NCBI GenBank assembly: GCA_963970005.1
Contig: CAXAMN010021773.1
Location: 775,665-839,664 of the forward strand
Length of the DNA stretch: 64,000 bases
Direction: 5' to 3'
Origin: Durusdinium trenchii
Lineage: Eukaryota > Sar > Dinophyceae > Suessiales > Symbiodiniaceae
How positions within the stretch are numbered: the first letter of the stretch is position 1; each line of letters opens with the position of its first letter. This document shows positions 53,649 through 64,000 of this stretch, piece after piece. A model generated the notes under the pieces. That model was not told where the DNA came from. It made no database searches and saw only the letters and a list, made by a program, of their open reading frames with translations. The translations under genes were made by a program, and so were the position numbers.

Positions 53649-56600
53649 TTAGCCCGCTGGTGTCCAAGTAACCATGGTGCTACAGCAATGTGCATAAGGG
53701 CCATAGCTGTGCGGAAAGGTCGCTGTATATCCCAGCGAAGCGGCCAAAGCCGTCATTGACTCTTTGAATCGCGATTCATCGAAGCCTCTGAACAGACTTT
53801 GCAACACGGAGTTGTGTTCCAGAGAGGAGCTGTATTGCTTTCGAACCTCATCAAAAGAAGCAGAAATGGTCATTCCTCTTGATGACGCGGCCTTCTGTAT
53901 CAGAACCGGTGCGGTTATGCTCACCAGCAGTAGTGCAGCATTTTCGTCCTTTTGCTCGCCAAGCTTCTTCAGGACACCATCTTGCACAATCCTTGCTTAA
54001 ACATGCTGAACGCAAACTAAATACTTAGCAAATATTGGCTCTTTGATACAAAAACACCGCTTGATTTATCTAGATTTGATACATATGTTCTTCTAGAATC
54101 TAGAACAGCATGTTGGACAAACAATGATCACACACGAAAAGGGACTTCATGACTTCATCCTTTATATAATCCAACTGGCCTGTGACTGCTCAACAAAAGT
54201 AAGACTGCCCGCAGGATTCCGCCAAAGCACACAAACCAACAAAACAAGAGGTTGGGCCAGTTCCATCAGCTCTTGTTGCAATCAACACACAAGGCACGAA
54301 CGCCCAACGTCGTGTTTCAACGTTCTGGACTTCCAACCATTTGGGCCACTTCTTCCTCTGCCCAAACAGGCTGAGTTTGGGCCGTTGTGTGGAAGCTATC
54401 GAAAGGTGACGTGATCGGTGTTGCTTCGGACGCTGACACGGTGGGGCAACAGCCCCGTGAATCAGGAAACCCATCCAAGACCTGAATTAAAGAAGCAGGT
54501 CTGGAGCAGGCTCGGCTGCTGATTTTTGGGGGGAGATGTGGAGATGTCTTTGAGCACTGGGTTTCGGGTACCAAACAATAAAGGCTGCGCTCCTGTTGGC
54601 AAGCTCGATGTGGTCCATGCAGTGCAAATGCAATGTGTCTCTGTGCGTCTCGTTTGCGTGCTTAATATATTCTACAGTCAAACGCGGAGGGAGAGTATGA
54701 GTATTTGTAGGTATGGGATGATAATGGACCCCATGATGCAAAGCAACAAAAACAGAATGGAGCACTGTGGGATCTTTACCAGCCAGGACCTACCATGAGT
54801 TTGGGGCCTCTACGCTTCAGTTCATATCCCAAAAGACAAATATAGTCTACAGTATCCAGAAGTTTGGAATAGCACCGCAAAGGTTGCCGGAATAGAAACA
54901 CCTTGTAATTTGTGCAAAGGAGTGGCCTTCTGGAAGCTGGCAGGAGCCGCTGCCAGATCCAGTAGGTACGCCAAGTGCGGTGAGAAGCACATCCAAGCAT
55001 GCAAGAACCAAGCAGTGTTTGACAAGCACAGGCTTTGTCAAGAGCTCCCCACCTCTGGACAGTTATATGAATGGTGTAGGGCTTAACTGCATGGGGGTTC
55101 AGCCGGCAACATGAAACCCGCATCAGCACAACTGCTTTGTGGTTCGCATTCCGGGGCATTTTTAATTTGAAGTGCAGTGTATAAGCCTCGAATACTAGCC
55201 TTCCTGACCTATAGCTCTAGCTGGAAAGTTAGGAAACCTCGAAGTGGCATTCTCTTTGTGAGCTGTTGGCCGGATGCATTCCCTCTCACTGATTGAACGC
55301 TTCCACCGCATGGGGGAACCAACTGCGAAGCACGAGGCAAAAGGCCACAACTGTGAGATGGCTGCAACGAAAAAGGAAGAGCAAAGTCCAGTGCAAGTGA
55401 CATAACAATGTCTGCAAACATTGCACCCCAAAACCCAATCTGGTTCCAAAGCTGCTGTTTCAATTTGGAGCTCAAATTGGAGCGACTGACGGTTTTTTGC
55501 GACTGGCGTCGAGGCAAAGAGCTGCTGGCGTTCAGGTTGCATCTGCTACGTCCCAGTGTCCAACACTAAAAAATAGTGCCACTACTACTTACCATCCCAG
55601 ATCCGAGTAGTAAAACATGATGACAGTCCTCAATCAGAATAAGCATCGCGCGGTCCATTCTTCGATGCACAAACACAGCAAACACATGCCTGCCTCTATC
55701 GATGACAAAACGTATCAAACAACACCAAAGCAGGCAACTGCTCAACGAAAGAACAACTATGCTAAAGAGAGTGGCCGGCTAAATGCAGATACTTAGGCAA
55801 CTCTCCCTCTGTTGCTCCGTCGTAGGCACCTGCGCACACCTCCTTAGCTGCCTTAGCTCCCTTCGGGTCCCCACCATGCAACTGACCAGTTTGAAGGGCT
55901 GCCCAATGCGGTCCAAGGCACTCTCGAGGGCTCACATCCAATCCGAAGCGCATCAGCTCTCGCTGCACGGCTGCCATGGAGACGTGTTGAGGCAAAAGGA
56001 TCTTCCGATCGCGGTGATACTCAAGCACGTACTTGAAGAGATCTTGGTCCCCTTCAGAGGTGGATGCCAGTTGTCACTCTAGTAGCATGTATCTACTTGA
56101 GAGGAGGGAGACACGAAAGGTAGGACAGCGGGAAGAGAAAAGAACGCGAGAGGCAGGAACAAAAATGCAATGTTCGACATGGTGATTTATCCCCTCGGAG
56201 GCGACCTGTCGTAAATGCATGTTCATATGCACTCTAAATGTTCAAACATATGCTCTCGAAATGTTCAAAAAGATTCTGAGGAAAACAAACTTGCCCCATG
56301 GCTTAGATCATCGGTGAGCATTGAATCGGAGCATCATAGGATTTGAACTATCCTGAAACCATAAGAGGCTCACGAAGACGTTCCCCAGGAGAGAATTGGC
56401 GTGCTTCACAAAACAAACTCTAGGTATGTATCCCCTCGGGGAACACCTTTCGTGATTATGCACTCTTTCTGAATGTTCAAGAAGGTTTCATCTATCCTGA
56501 AATCATGAGAGGCTCACGAAGACGTTCTCCAGGAGAGAATTGATTTTAGAGGGGGGGGGGGTGGGGGGGGGGGGGGGGGGGGGTTGAATTGAATGATCAA

Positions 56601-57842
56601 TTATTAGACCCGGACGTCCCAACACTTGCTTCGCAAGACAAACTCAAGGTATCCCCTAAAGGGCTACCTTTCGTGATATACTTGCAAGGGGCTGAGGAAC
56701 TCCCTATACAAGGAGCTTCTTGACTCCCTGTTTCATGGGGAATGTGGATTGCCCCGGCTCCTCAGCCCCATCCTGAGCACCAGCTAGTTATCTGCTGTTA
56801 GTATCTTCCTAGTTCTTGGAGCCACTGGTTCATACTCCGGAGGGGTTGGCTACATTGATTGCAGCTCTTTCATGGACCACTTCTTTCAGGTTGGCTTTGT
56901 CCCCATTACCTTCATCAGGAGTTCGGAAGCAAATCTGCGGGCGCTCGAAAAGCTCCTTCACACTTCAAAAGGGTTTCTTGTTGCTCCGGCCCCTATATCC
57001 GAGTGTTTCTAGAACACTTGAGGCCGAGGGTAGGTGACGAAAGCTAGCAGGGGTGCATCCNNNNNNNNNNNNNNNNNNNNNNNNNNNNNNNNNNNNNNNN
57101 NNNNNNNNNNNNNNNNNNNNNNNNNNNNNNNNNNNNNNNNNNNNNNNNNNNNNNNNNNNNNNNNNNNNNNNNNNNNNNNNNNNNNNNNNNNNNNNNNNNN
57201 NNNNNNNNNNNNNNNNNNNNNNNNNNNNNNNNNNNNNNNNNNNNNNNNNNNNNNNNNNNNNNNNNNNNNNNNNNNNNNNNNNNNNNNNNNNNNNNNNNNN
57301 NNNNNNNNNNNNNNNNNNNNNNNNNNNNNNNNNNNNNNNNNNNNNNNNNNNNNNNNNNNNNNNNNNNNNNNNNNNNNNNNNNNNNNNNNNNNNNNNNNNN
57401 NNNNNNNNNNNNNNNNNNNNNNNNNNNNNNNNNNNNNNNNNNNNNNNNNNNNNNNNNNNNCCCCCCCCTACACGTGAAGTTTTCACGTGATTCATGATTC
57501 TCGAGGCTGCGAGCCCTTCACTTGCTAAAGCAAGAGCAACTCCAGCTAGCTGATGCTAGCTTTCGTGACAAGACCAACAAATTGCAGGAAAGAACTCAAA
57601 CCTGAGCAAAAAATGGCCTGAAGGAAACTGTTCCGAAATCAAAGGAAAACAATCTGCAAACACATCCATTCGCATGTTGAAAATCATCCAAGGCCTTCCA
57701 CAAAGATCTCCTTGTCATCCTGCTTGTCTTCCGCCAACTGCGTGAGGAGCGAATTAGGATGCAGGCTCAGCGTAGGCTCCCACAGCACCTGGTAGATCTT
57801 GCCACTGACGTTGAACGTCACAAGATCTGGCTTGCTTGCCAT
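53649..57842 (-). CDS. KCTD-like BTB/T1 protein, tandem copy 1
   Basis: Exon 1 is 57,695-57,842 (MASKPDLVTFNVSGKIYQVL, SLHPNSLLTQLAED, EIFVEG), the N-terminal half of a BTB/T1 tetramerisation domain. Exon 2 is about 55,915-56,051 (DQDLFKYVLEYHRDRKILLP, VQRELMRFGLDVSP), its C-terminal half. Exon 3 is about 53,649-53,995 (SITAPVLIQKAASSRGMTIS, FRGFDESRFKESMTALAASL, then TPAG and stop) and is divergent from exon 3 of the other copies. GAAG/GC...AG splicing of exon 1 to exon 2 restores EIFVEGDQDLF. T1 domains oligomerise channel subunits or cullin-3 adaptors; no channel helices are present, so an adaptor-like role is more likely. A 400-N gap lies in the first intron. Confidence 0.75.
53996..55914. 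other. Putative intron 2 of KCTD-like copy 1
   Basis: No convincing exon. A Cys-containing plus frame at about 54,900-55,080 (KCGEKHIQACKNQAVF) and three open minus frames at 54.8-55.1 kb were seen but none is supported. Confidence 0.35.
56348..56542. repeat. 51-bp direct repeats
   Basis: A sequence starting ctatcctgaaa.cat.agaggc occurs at 56,348-56,398 and 56,492-56,542 with a few differences. A related tatcccct....acctttcgtgat motif recurs near 56,430 and 56,650. Confidence 0.75.
56551..56583. repeat. G-tract, 32 of 33 G
   Basis: Runs of G broken by one T at 56,562. It can form G-quadruplexes on the plus strand and may have hindered sequencing near the assembly gap. Confidence 0.9.
56688..56769. 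repeat. 11-bp inverted repeat
   Basis: ggggctgagga at 56,688-56,698 pairs with tcctcagcccc at 56,759-56,769, leaving a 60-base loop. No coding sequence lies in the loop. Confidence 0.7.
57061..57460. other. Assembly gap (400 N)
   Basis: A block of 400 unknown bases, presumably a scaffold gap of estimated size. Confidence 1.
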
Positions 57843-58996
57843 GGGTCCGACAGGCTGTTGCTTACAAGTTGGCAATCAAGGACTTATGCTCAGGTTGCCA
57901 CTGTAGCCAAGCTAGCTGCGGATCTCGAACATCAAGCCAAACCAATCCAGCACGTCAAATGCTCGTCAGGGTCTTGACAAACAAACAAAGACTCACACAT
58001 TGCATAATATTATCATATATACATAATGTACACCAAGAAATTCTGCACAATCCACTGCTGTTTGGGACCAGCTTTTGTGAGCGTCTTGGTCACATGTCAC
58101 GACCCACCATCCACCTTTGTCCTGTAGGAGAGGGTGTTCACGGGTGTTCAATCACCACTTCCACTAGCCTCGGGCTGCTGGCCAGCATGTGGTTGGGGCT
58201 ATAGCTGTTGGTTCTCAGGATGCCTTTAAGAGTTCAATTGCACGCCTCTAAGTGACTTGCATGCATAAGCTGCGGAAGAGATGGTTGGATGCTTCGAGAC
58301 TTTTTAAGGTATGCTATTCACAAAACATGGGGAATTGCACATCTTTGTACAATGCACATGATTGCACAGAAGCAGTACCCCGCTGCACGCCTCCAAAGAA
58401 GAGAAGCATCTGACATGATGAAAATGTACGTCTTGAAAAGGTGGTGGGAGAGCTCCATCAAAGTTTTTCCAGTGTTCGGCCGTTTCGACTGGCGAGTCGG
58501 GAGGTGGAATTTGTCGAGGCCCTTCGTGGTTTCAAGCTAGCTCAAGCTTGAGACGAGCGGGGGGGGTGGACGAAAGGTCATGAGTTGGACGAAAGGTCCT
58601 GAGATAAAGCTAATCCAACTCAAGGCTACTGAAGCAACCCTTTGTGACATCTTAGTCAGTCACCGTTCTCCTCTACCACAAGGGTCATTCCTCCACCTGG
58701 TGCCCACTTCTTTTTGACCAAGAGCTGGTCGCACAATACCAAGAACCAACAGGTGTTCGATGTTTTTGTGTTTTCCGAAAGACGGACACAAACATTTATG
58801 GGCACCTCGTAGCTCTAAGCAGACAGACCCAAACGTGGCCATGACTTGAAGGTAGCAAATCATACACTAGTAACCACAGCACCACCGGTTCATATCGTCG
58901 GGCGCCGACACACTTGGTCCTAAGCCTTGAGATGAGTCCGTCCCGCTTTTCTGCGCGGAACATGATGCGGTCCATACGATCGCCTGCATGAGGCAC

Positions 58997-60402
58997 TTAG
59001 GCCACCGGTGTCAGGCTAACCATCGGAGAGTCTTTATTACGGAGCGGGTTCGTGCCATGGGGCCAAAACGTCGCCTGGTATCCAATGGATGCCGCCCACG
59101 CTGCCATGGACTCTTTGAAATGCATCTGCTCGAAGCCTTTGAAACAGGAGAACGCAAAGCTTCGTTGCTCTGAACTTGTTGAGCCGAATTTGTTCTGGAC
59201 CACCTCGTCGAATGAAATACTGATCTGCTCGCCATTTCCCTTTGCTGATTTCTCCATCAAAGCCTGTGCTGTTATGCTCATCAAATGTGCAGCTGCATTT
59301 TGGTTCTGTTGCTTCTGCAGTAAGTTCTTTTGATTCGCGACCAGTTGATCAATCTGCTTCAGCATGCTTGGATAGTAGGCCCCATCACGCACCATCCTTT
59401 GCTGCAACTCTGCAGTGGACTCGAGCACTGAACTCAAAAGAAAAGGGCGAAAAACTCCAAACCATAACTCTTATCTCTGTGAGACTGAGATGATTCGTTT
59501 GCAAATGCACTTACAGTAGCAGTAGGGGAACCAGCTACTCAAACCCTACTAGCATGGGCAAATCCACAGCCCTAGTCGCAGCCAAAGCCCATATCTCCAT
59601 CAGAATAGCTTGAAACAGCCAGGCGGGTATGATCCACCCTCACAATCCGCACCAACAGATTCTATCATATATATATAGAGGCCATTGTACAGTGCCCGAG
59701 CAACCACCACAACACCATAGACAAATGCTCTGACAAAAAACAGTCTGAGGCACTCTTCGGTCTTTGCATCCAACCCAAAGCGCTTCAGCTCTTGCTGCAC
59801 TGCTGCCGCCGAGATATTTGGAGGCAGAATGATCTTCCGATCTCTGTGATATGCGAGCACGTAATTGAAAAGGTCTTGATCACCTCTGTCACAGGCTTGC
59901 TTCCTTTTGATGAACCAGGACGTTGACGTGGAACAATTGGCCTATGGGTTTATATATTTTTATATATTGTAGGTTATTTCACTTCAACTTGTGTCTATCA
60001 CAAAGTCACGAAGATTCCGAAAGAAAACTCACTTCAAGAGGTCTCTTTGTGTCAACAGCATTGTCGCTTAATTTTGCATGTAAACTTCGCTCCTGAATCT
60101 CTCTCAAAGCTCCTATCCCAAGCTGCCAAGGTATCTCACCCCACTAGTCACTAGTCTGGAAAGCTGGTGGTGGGAATCGCTCTCCAAACCAAGCGCAAAC
60201 TATTCAAAACATACGCATGATTATGCAGTGCACCCCCCTTGCTCACATCAGGGCCTTCCACAAAGATCTCCTTGTCATCCTGCTTGTCTTCCGCCAACTG
60301 CGTGAGGAGCGAGTTGGGATGCAAGCTCAGGGTAGGCTCCCGCAGCACCTGGTAGATCTTGCCGCCGACGTTGAAGGTCACGAGATCCGATCCACTCGCC
60401 AT
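58997..60402 (-). CDS. KCTD-like BTB/T1 protein, tandem copy 2
   Basis: Exon 1 is 60,255-60,402 (MASGSDLVTFNVGGKIYQVL, REPTLSLHPNSLLTQLAED, EIFVEG). Exon 2 is about 59,748-59,883 (DQDLFNYVLAYHRDRKIILP, VQQELKRFGLDAKTEE). Exon 3 is 58,997-59,409 (LQQRMVRDGAYYPSMLKQID, AAHLMSITAQALMEKSAKGN, FKGFEQMHFKESMAAWAASI, then SLTPVA and stop). The T1 fold signature VGG and the YHRD motif are intact. The exon 1/2 intron reads GAAG/GC...AG. The exon 2/3 boundary near the EEC codons is unresolved. I chose the MAS start because the upstream Met is not conserved in copy 3. This is the most complete copy in the window. Confidence 0.8.
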
Positions 60403-60895
60403 GGGCCCCACAACTTGTGGTTTATAAGTTGGCAATCAGAAACTTCTGCTCAGGTTGCCACTCTAGCCACACTAGCCGCGGAGATTGATCAAATCTCAAT
60501 TGAGACTGTATATAGCTGCCGGTTGGCTGGTCTTCAGGATGTTTCCAGATTTGGGGGGCGCAAGCTATTGACAAAATATGGGAGGTTGCGGATTTAGGAT
60601 GGTACAGAAACCTACTGGACGCGTGTCAAGAAGCATGAATTCCTCACCCAAAAAGTGAATGACGAGTTCATATCCAAGTAACCTCTTTATGGATGTGTAT
60701 CTTCAAACAGTTTGTGGGAAAATAATTGCCAATGAAACCGTGTTCCATCTGTCCAGTTTCGACTGGCTCGTCAGCCCTGGTAGCGTCCAATCGCCTAAGG
60801 AAGATCCATCACCGTCACCGGCTACCAGCCGACCAGGCACCCTTTTGCTCTGTGACAGGCGGTGAAGTGGCCAGAGTGATGAACTGCACGATGAC

Positions 60896-62350
60896 CTAGG
60901 CCACCGGTGTCAGGGTAGCCAACCGAGCACCGGCATCGCCCAGCAGGTTCTTGCCATGTTGCCAAAACGTCACCTGATATCCAATGGATGTCGCCCAAGC
61001 TGTCATCAACTCTTGGAAATGCATCTGGTCGAAGGATCGGAAAAGACGTTGCGCAGTGGAGAGTTGATCTAGATTCTTGGCGTTGTATCCGTTTCGGAGG
61101 AGCTCATCGAATGAAATACTGATTGGTCCGCCATTCCCCTGTACTATCTTCTCCATCAAAGCCTGTGCGGTGATGTTCATCAAAAATGTGCAGCTGCCAC
61201 TTGCTTCTGTTGATCCTGAAGCAACTTCTTTTGATTTGCAACCACTTTGTCAATCTGCTTCAGCATGCTTGGAAAATAGGCCTCATCCGGCACTATCCTT
61301 TGCTGCAACTCTGCAGTGGACCGAAGCATTGGACTTAAAACAAACCGCCCATCCTATCTCACGAATTGTGATAAATATGATAAATACTCAAGTCGCCCCA
61401 CAACATCCGATTCCGAGTTTGATACTTTACCCGTGCAGCCCCATTGTTTGTATAATTTTGTATACATGCAAATGGGAGGAACCAGCTACTCAAACCTACT
61501 AGTATGAGCTAATCCCTGGTCGGAGCTGCGAGTCTAAAGCCCTTACTCCCGCAGTGCACACCAGAGCAACTTGAAACAGCCAGGCGGATATGATACACCC
61601 TCAAAGACCGCATCAAGAGGTGCCTAAATTCACCACAACACCATAGATTAATGCTGCGACAAAACAGCAGCCAAAGGCACTCTTCAGCTTTCACATCCAA
61701 CCCAAAGCGCTTCAACTCTTGTTGCACTGCTGCCATCGAGACGGCCGGGGGCAAAATGATCTTTCGATCTCTGTGATACGCGAGCACGTACTTAAACAGG
61801 TCTTGATCACCTTTGTCAGAGGCTTGCTTCTTTTATGATGCAGGATGTTGATGACAAAGGAGGCTCTTTGGGAAAACACATGCAATCCCAATTAATTCTA
61901 TCAAAGAGTCCAACCCGATGTATAAATTTGGATTCGTTACCCGAAGGAAAAGCCGTGCTGTCCCGCTACATGCCCCTTTCATGATCAATTTTGTGGGCAA
62001 GGATGGGCAAGGCATGCATGGCGCGCTGGCAAAGTTCATGTCCCAAGCTCACAAGCTGACCTGGAGTCACTCCAGAATTTGTTTACCACGTTTTCCCGTG
62101 TTCAACTGTTGATGTTGGGAACCACTGCCTAAAGTAAACGCACATTGACACATTGAACATAGCTGTTTATTAGAACTACGTACTTCCTCCGCCAAGCAGG
62201 GCCTTCCACAAAGATCTCCTTGTCATCCTGCTTGTCTTCCGCCAACTGCGTGAGGAGCGAGTTGGGATGCAAGCTCAGGGTCGGCTCCCGCAGCACCTGG
62301 TAGATCTTGCCGCCGACGTTGAAGGTCACGAGATCCGATCCACTCGCCAT
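60896..62350 (-). pseudogene. KCTD-like BTB/T1 gene, tandem copy 3, frame-shifted
   Basis: Exon 1 (62,203-62,350) encodes the same 49 residues as copy 2. Exon 2 is about 61,678-61,810 (VLAYHRDRKIILPPAVS, LKRFGLDVKAEE). Exon 3 is 60,896-61,320 but carries two extra A in a run at 61,182-61,186 (five A against three in copies 2 and 4), which breaks the frame between the QQKQVAAAH and MNITAQALMEK parts. It may be a real loss or a homopolymer error. The rest of exon 3 (FRSFDQMHFQELMTAWATSI, then TLTPVA) is intact. Confidence 0.7.
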
Positions 62351-63031
62351 GGCCCCACAACTTGTGGTTTATAAGTTGGCAATCAGAAACTTGTGCTCAG
62401 GTTGCCACTCTAGCCACATTAGCTGCGGATATCAAATCTCAAGCAAAACAGCTAGTCTTAGTCGGTTGGTGTAGGCGCGGAAACTATATAGCTGCAAGTT
62501 GGGACGCGGTCGCAGGGGCTGTAGGCGCCTGCTCTCAGGATGCTTTCAAGAGACGGGTTGGATGCTTCCAGATTTGGGGGGCATAAGCTATTGACACATA
62601 GGGGGGGGGGTTGCGGCCACCGGCTAGACACGTCCAAAGAAGCATGAATCCCAAAGAGTGAACTTAAGTGACCTCTTTGTGACCTCTTTGTGGGATGTGT
62701 ATCTTCAAACAGGTGGTTTCGACCATGTTGTCCATCAAACCGTGTTTTGGACATTTCGTCCAAAACAAGTGGGACGGGAAGCCGTCGAATCCTTCGTCGT
62801 CGCTCAAAGGGGGGACAACTCCTGGCGGGTGTGGAGAACTCTACCACCAGGTTCTGGTAAGGTAGACGAGAGGTTTTTCAAGCCGCATGAAGGGTGATTC
62901 ATCAAGAGCCTACATATGTCGTCCATTCACCTAAGGAAGATCCGTCACCAGCGTGTCCGGCGTCACCCGGCCGATCAGGCACCCTTTTCCTCTGTGAGGG
63001 GCGGCGAAGTGGCCAGTGTGATTAACTGCAC

Positions 63032-63929
63032 TTAGGCCACCGGCGTCAGGCTAACCATCGTCTGTGAAGAAAGCGGCAGCGGCCCAGTCAGACCGGGAGT
63101 GCTCGCATCGCTCATTGGGTCCTTGCCATGTGACCAAAACGTTGCCTGGTATCCAATGGATGTCGCCCAAGCTGTCATGGACTCTTGGAACTGCTTGTGG
63201 TCGAAGCATTGGAAAAGACGTTGCATAGTGGTGACGTGGCATCCATTCCGGAGATCATCGAATGAAATGTTGATTGATCCGCCTTTCCCCTTTACTACCT
63301 TCTCCATCAAAGCTTGTGCAGTGATGTTCATTAAATGTGCAGCTGCAACTTGCTTCTTTTGATCCTGAAGCAACTTTTGTTGATTTGCAGCCAATTGATC
63401 AATCTGCTTTAGCATAAATGGCAAATAGGCCTCATCCAGCACCATCCTTAGCTGCAACTTGGCAGTGGAAGGCAAACTCCTCAAAACAAAACGCCCATCC
63501 TATCGTGCAAATTCTGATACTGAAGTCTCCCCTACAAAATCCGATTGCGATTTCGATACCCACGCATGCAGCGCCCCAGTTTTGTACGTAGGGGAACCAG
63601 CTACTCAAACTACTAGATCCGACTAGCATGAGCTAATCCCTGGTCGTGGTTGCGAGTCTGAAGCCCTTACTCCCGCAGTGCACACCAGAACAACTTGAAA
63701 CAGCCGGGTCCGTATGATCCAAGAACATTTATGTGCCCTAGGCCATAGCAATCACCACAACACCATAGATAAATGCTGTAAAACAAGAGCCTGAGGCACT
63801 CTTCAGATTTTGCATCCAAATTAAAGCGCTTCAACTCCTGTTGCACTGCCGCCATGGAGATGGTCGGGGGCAGAATGATCTTCCGATCTCTGTGATAGGC
63901 GAGCACGTACTTGAACAGGTCTTGATCAC
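63032..63929 (-). CDS. KCTD-like BTB/T1 protein, tandem copy 4 (partial)
   Basis: Exon 2 is about 63,797-63,929 (VLAYHRDRKIILPPTIS, VQQELKRFNLDAKSEE). Exon 3 is 63,032 to about 63,457 (LVLDEAYLPFMLKQIDQLA-type start, AAHLMNITAQALMEKVVKGK, FQCFDHKQFQESMTAWATSI, then SLTPVA and stop). Exon 1 would lie beyond 64,000. Exon 3 has an insertion before its end (STPGLTGPLPLSSQ) that copies 1-3 lack, and a short deletion in the middle. Confidence 0.75.
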
Positions 63930-64000
63930 CTCTGTCAGAGGCTTGCTTCTTTTGTGAAGCAGGATACTGATGACAAAGGAGGTTCTTTGGGGAAACGCAA

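Noticed and set aside
57034-57495. ORFs across the N block
   Set aside because: They consist of unknown bases.
1-64000. Spliced-leader RNA, rRNA, CRISPR array or bacterial operon
   Set aside because: I looked for the conserved spliced-leader end, rRNA-like blocks and regular spacer arrays and saw none.

Overview
The window reads as nuclear DNA of a dinoflagellate, most likely a Symbiodiniaceae alga. The reasons are: short GC-biased exons (about 60-250 bp) separated by long introns; putative introns that start with GC as well as GT; almost all recognisable coding sense on one strand (minus) for tens of kilobases; a tandem array of paralogous genes; and a Ty1/copia element of the kind common in these genomes. 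There is no bacterial-style operon. I recognised no rRNA, tRNA, CRISPR or spliced-leader gene. The host genes are intron-rich, so most entries are single candidate exons. The gene models that would join them are inference.

Layout. (1) 1.8-3.8 kb, minus: four kelch-repeat exons. (2) 5.6-28.9 kb, minus: about 25 candidate exons with strong C/G third-position bias and usable splice sites, none assignable to a named family. Two copies of a 110-bp terminal-inverted-repeat element lie here, and two introns share a near-identical 3' end. (3) 29.3-39.0 kb, minus: at least eight kelch exons, then an exon with a Ser/Thr-rich stalk, a transmembrane helix and a stop. This suggests a membrane-anchored kelch protein, or two neighbouring kelch genes. 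Inside it, at 31.2-32.7 kb, are plus-strand ORFs and a cluster of hairpin repeats sharing one core with covarying outer stems. (4) 40.9-42.6 kb, minus: five candidate exons, one encoding a transmembrane helix.

(5) 43,144-51,786: a complete Ty1/copia retrotransposon on the minus strand with apparently identical 137-bp LTRs. It encodes gag (zinc knuckle), protease, integrase, reverse transcriptase and RNase H. It is broken by two frame changes, and a roughly 370-bp coding segment (about 47,083-47,455) reads coherently only on the opposite strand, so that segment is inverted. (6) 52.0-53.4 kb: further minus-strand candidate exons.

(7) 53.6-64.0 kb, minus: four tandem paralogues of a KCTD-like gene. 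The BTB/T1 domain is split between exon 1 and exon 2, and exon 3 encodes a conserved helical C-terminal region. The array contains a G-tract, short repeats and a 400-N assembly gap. The fourth copy runs off the right edge.
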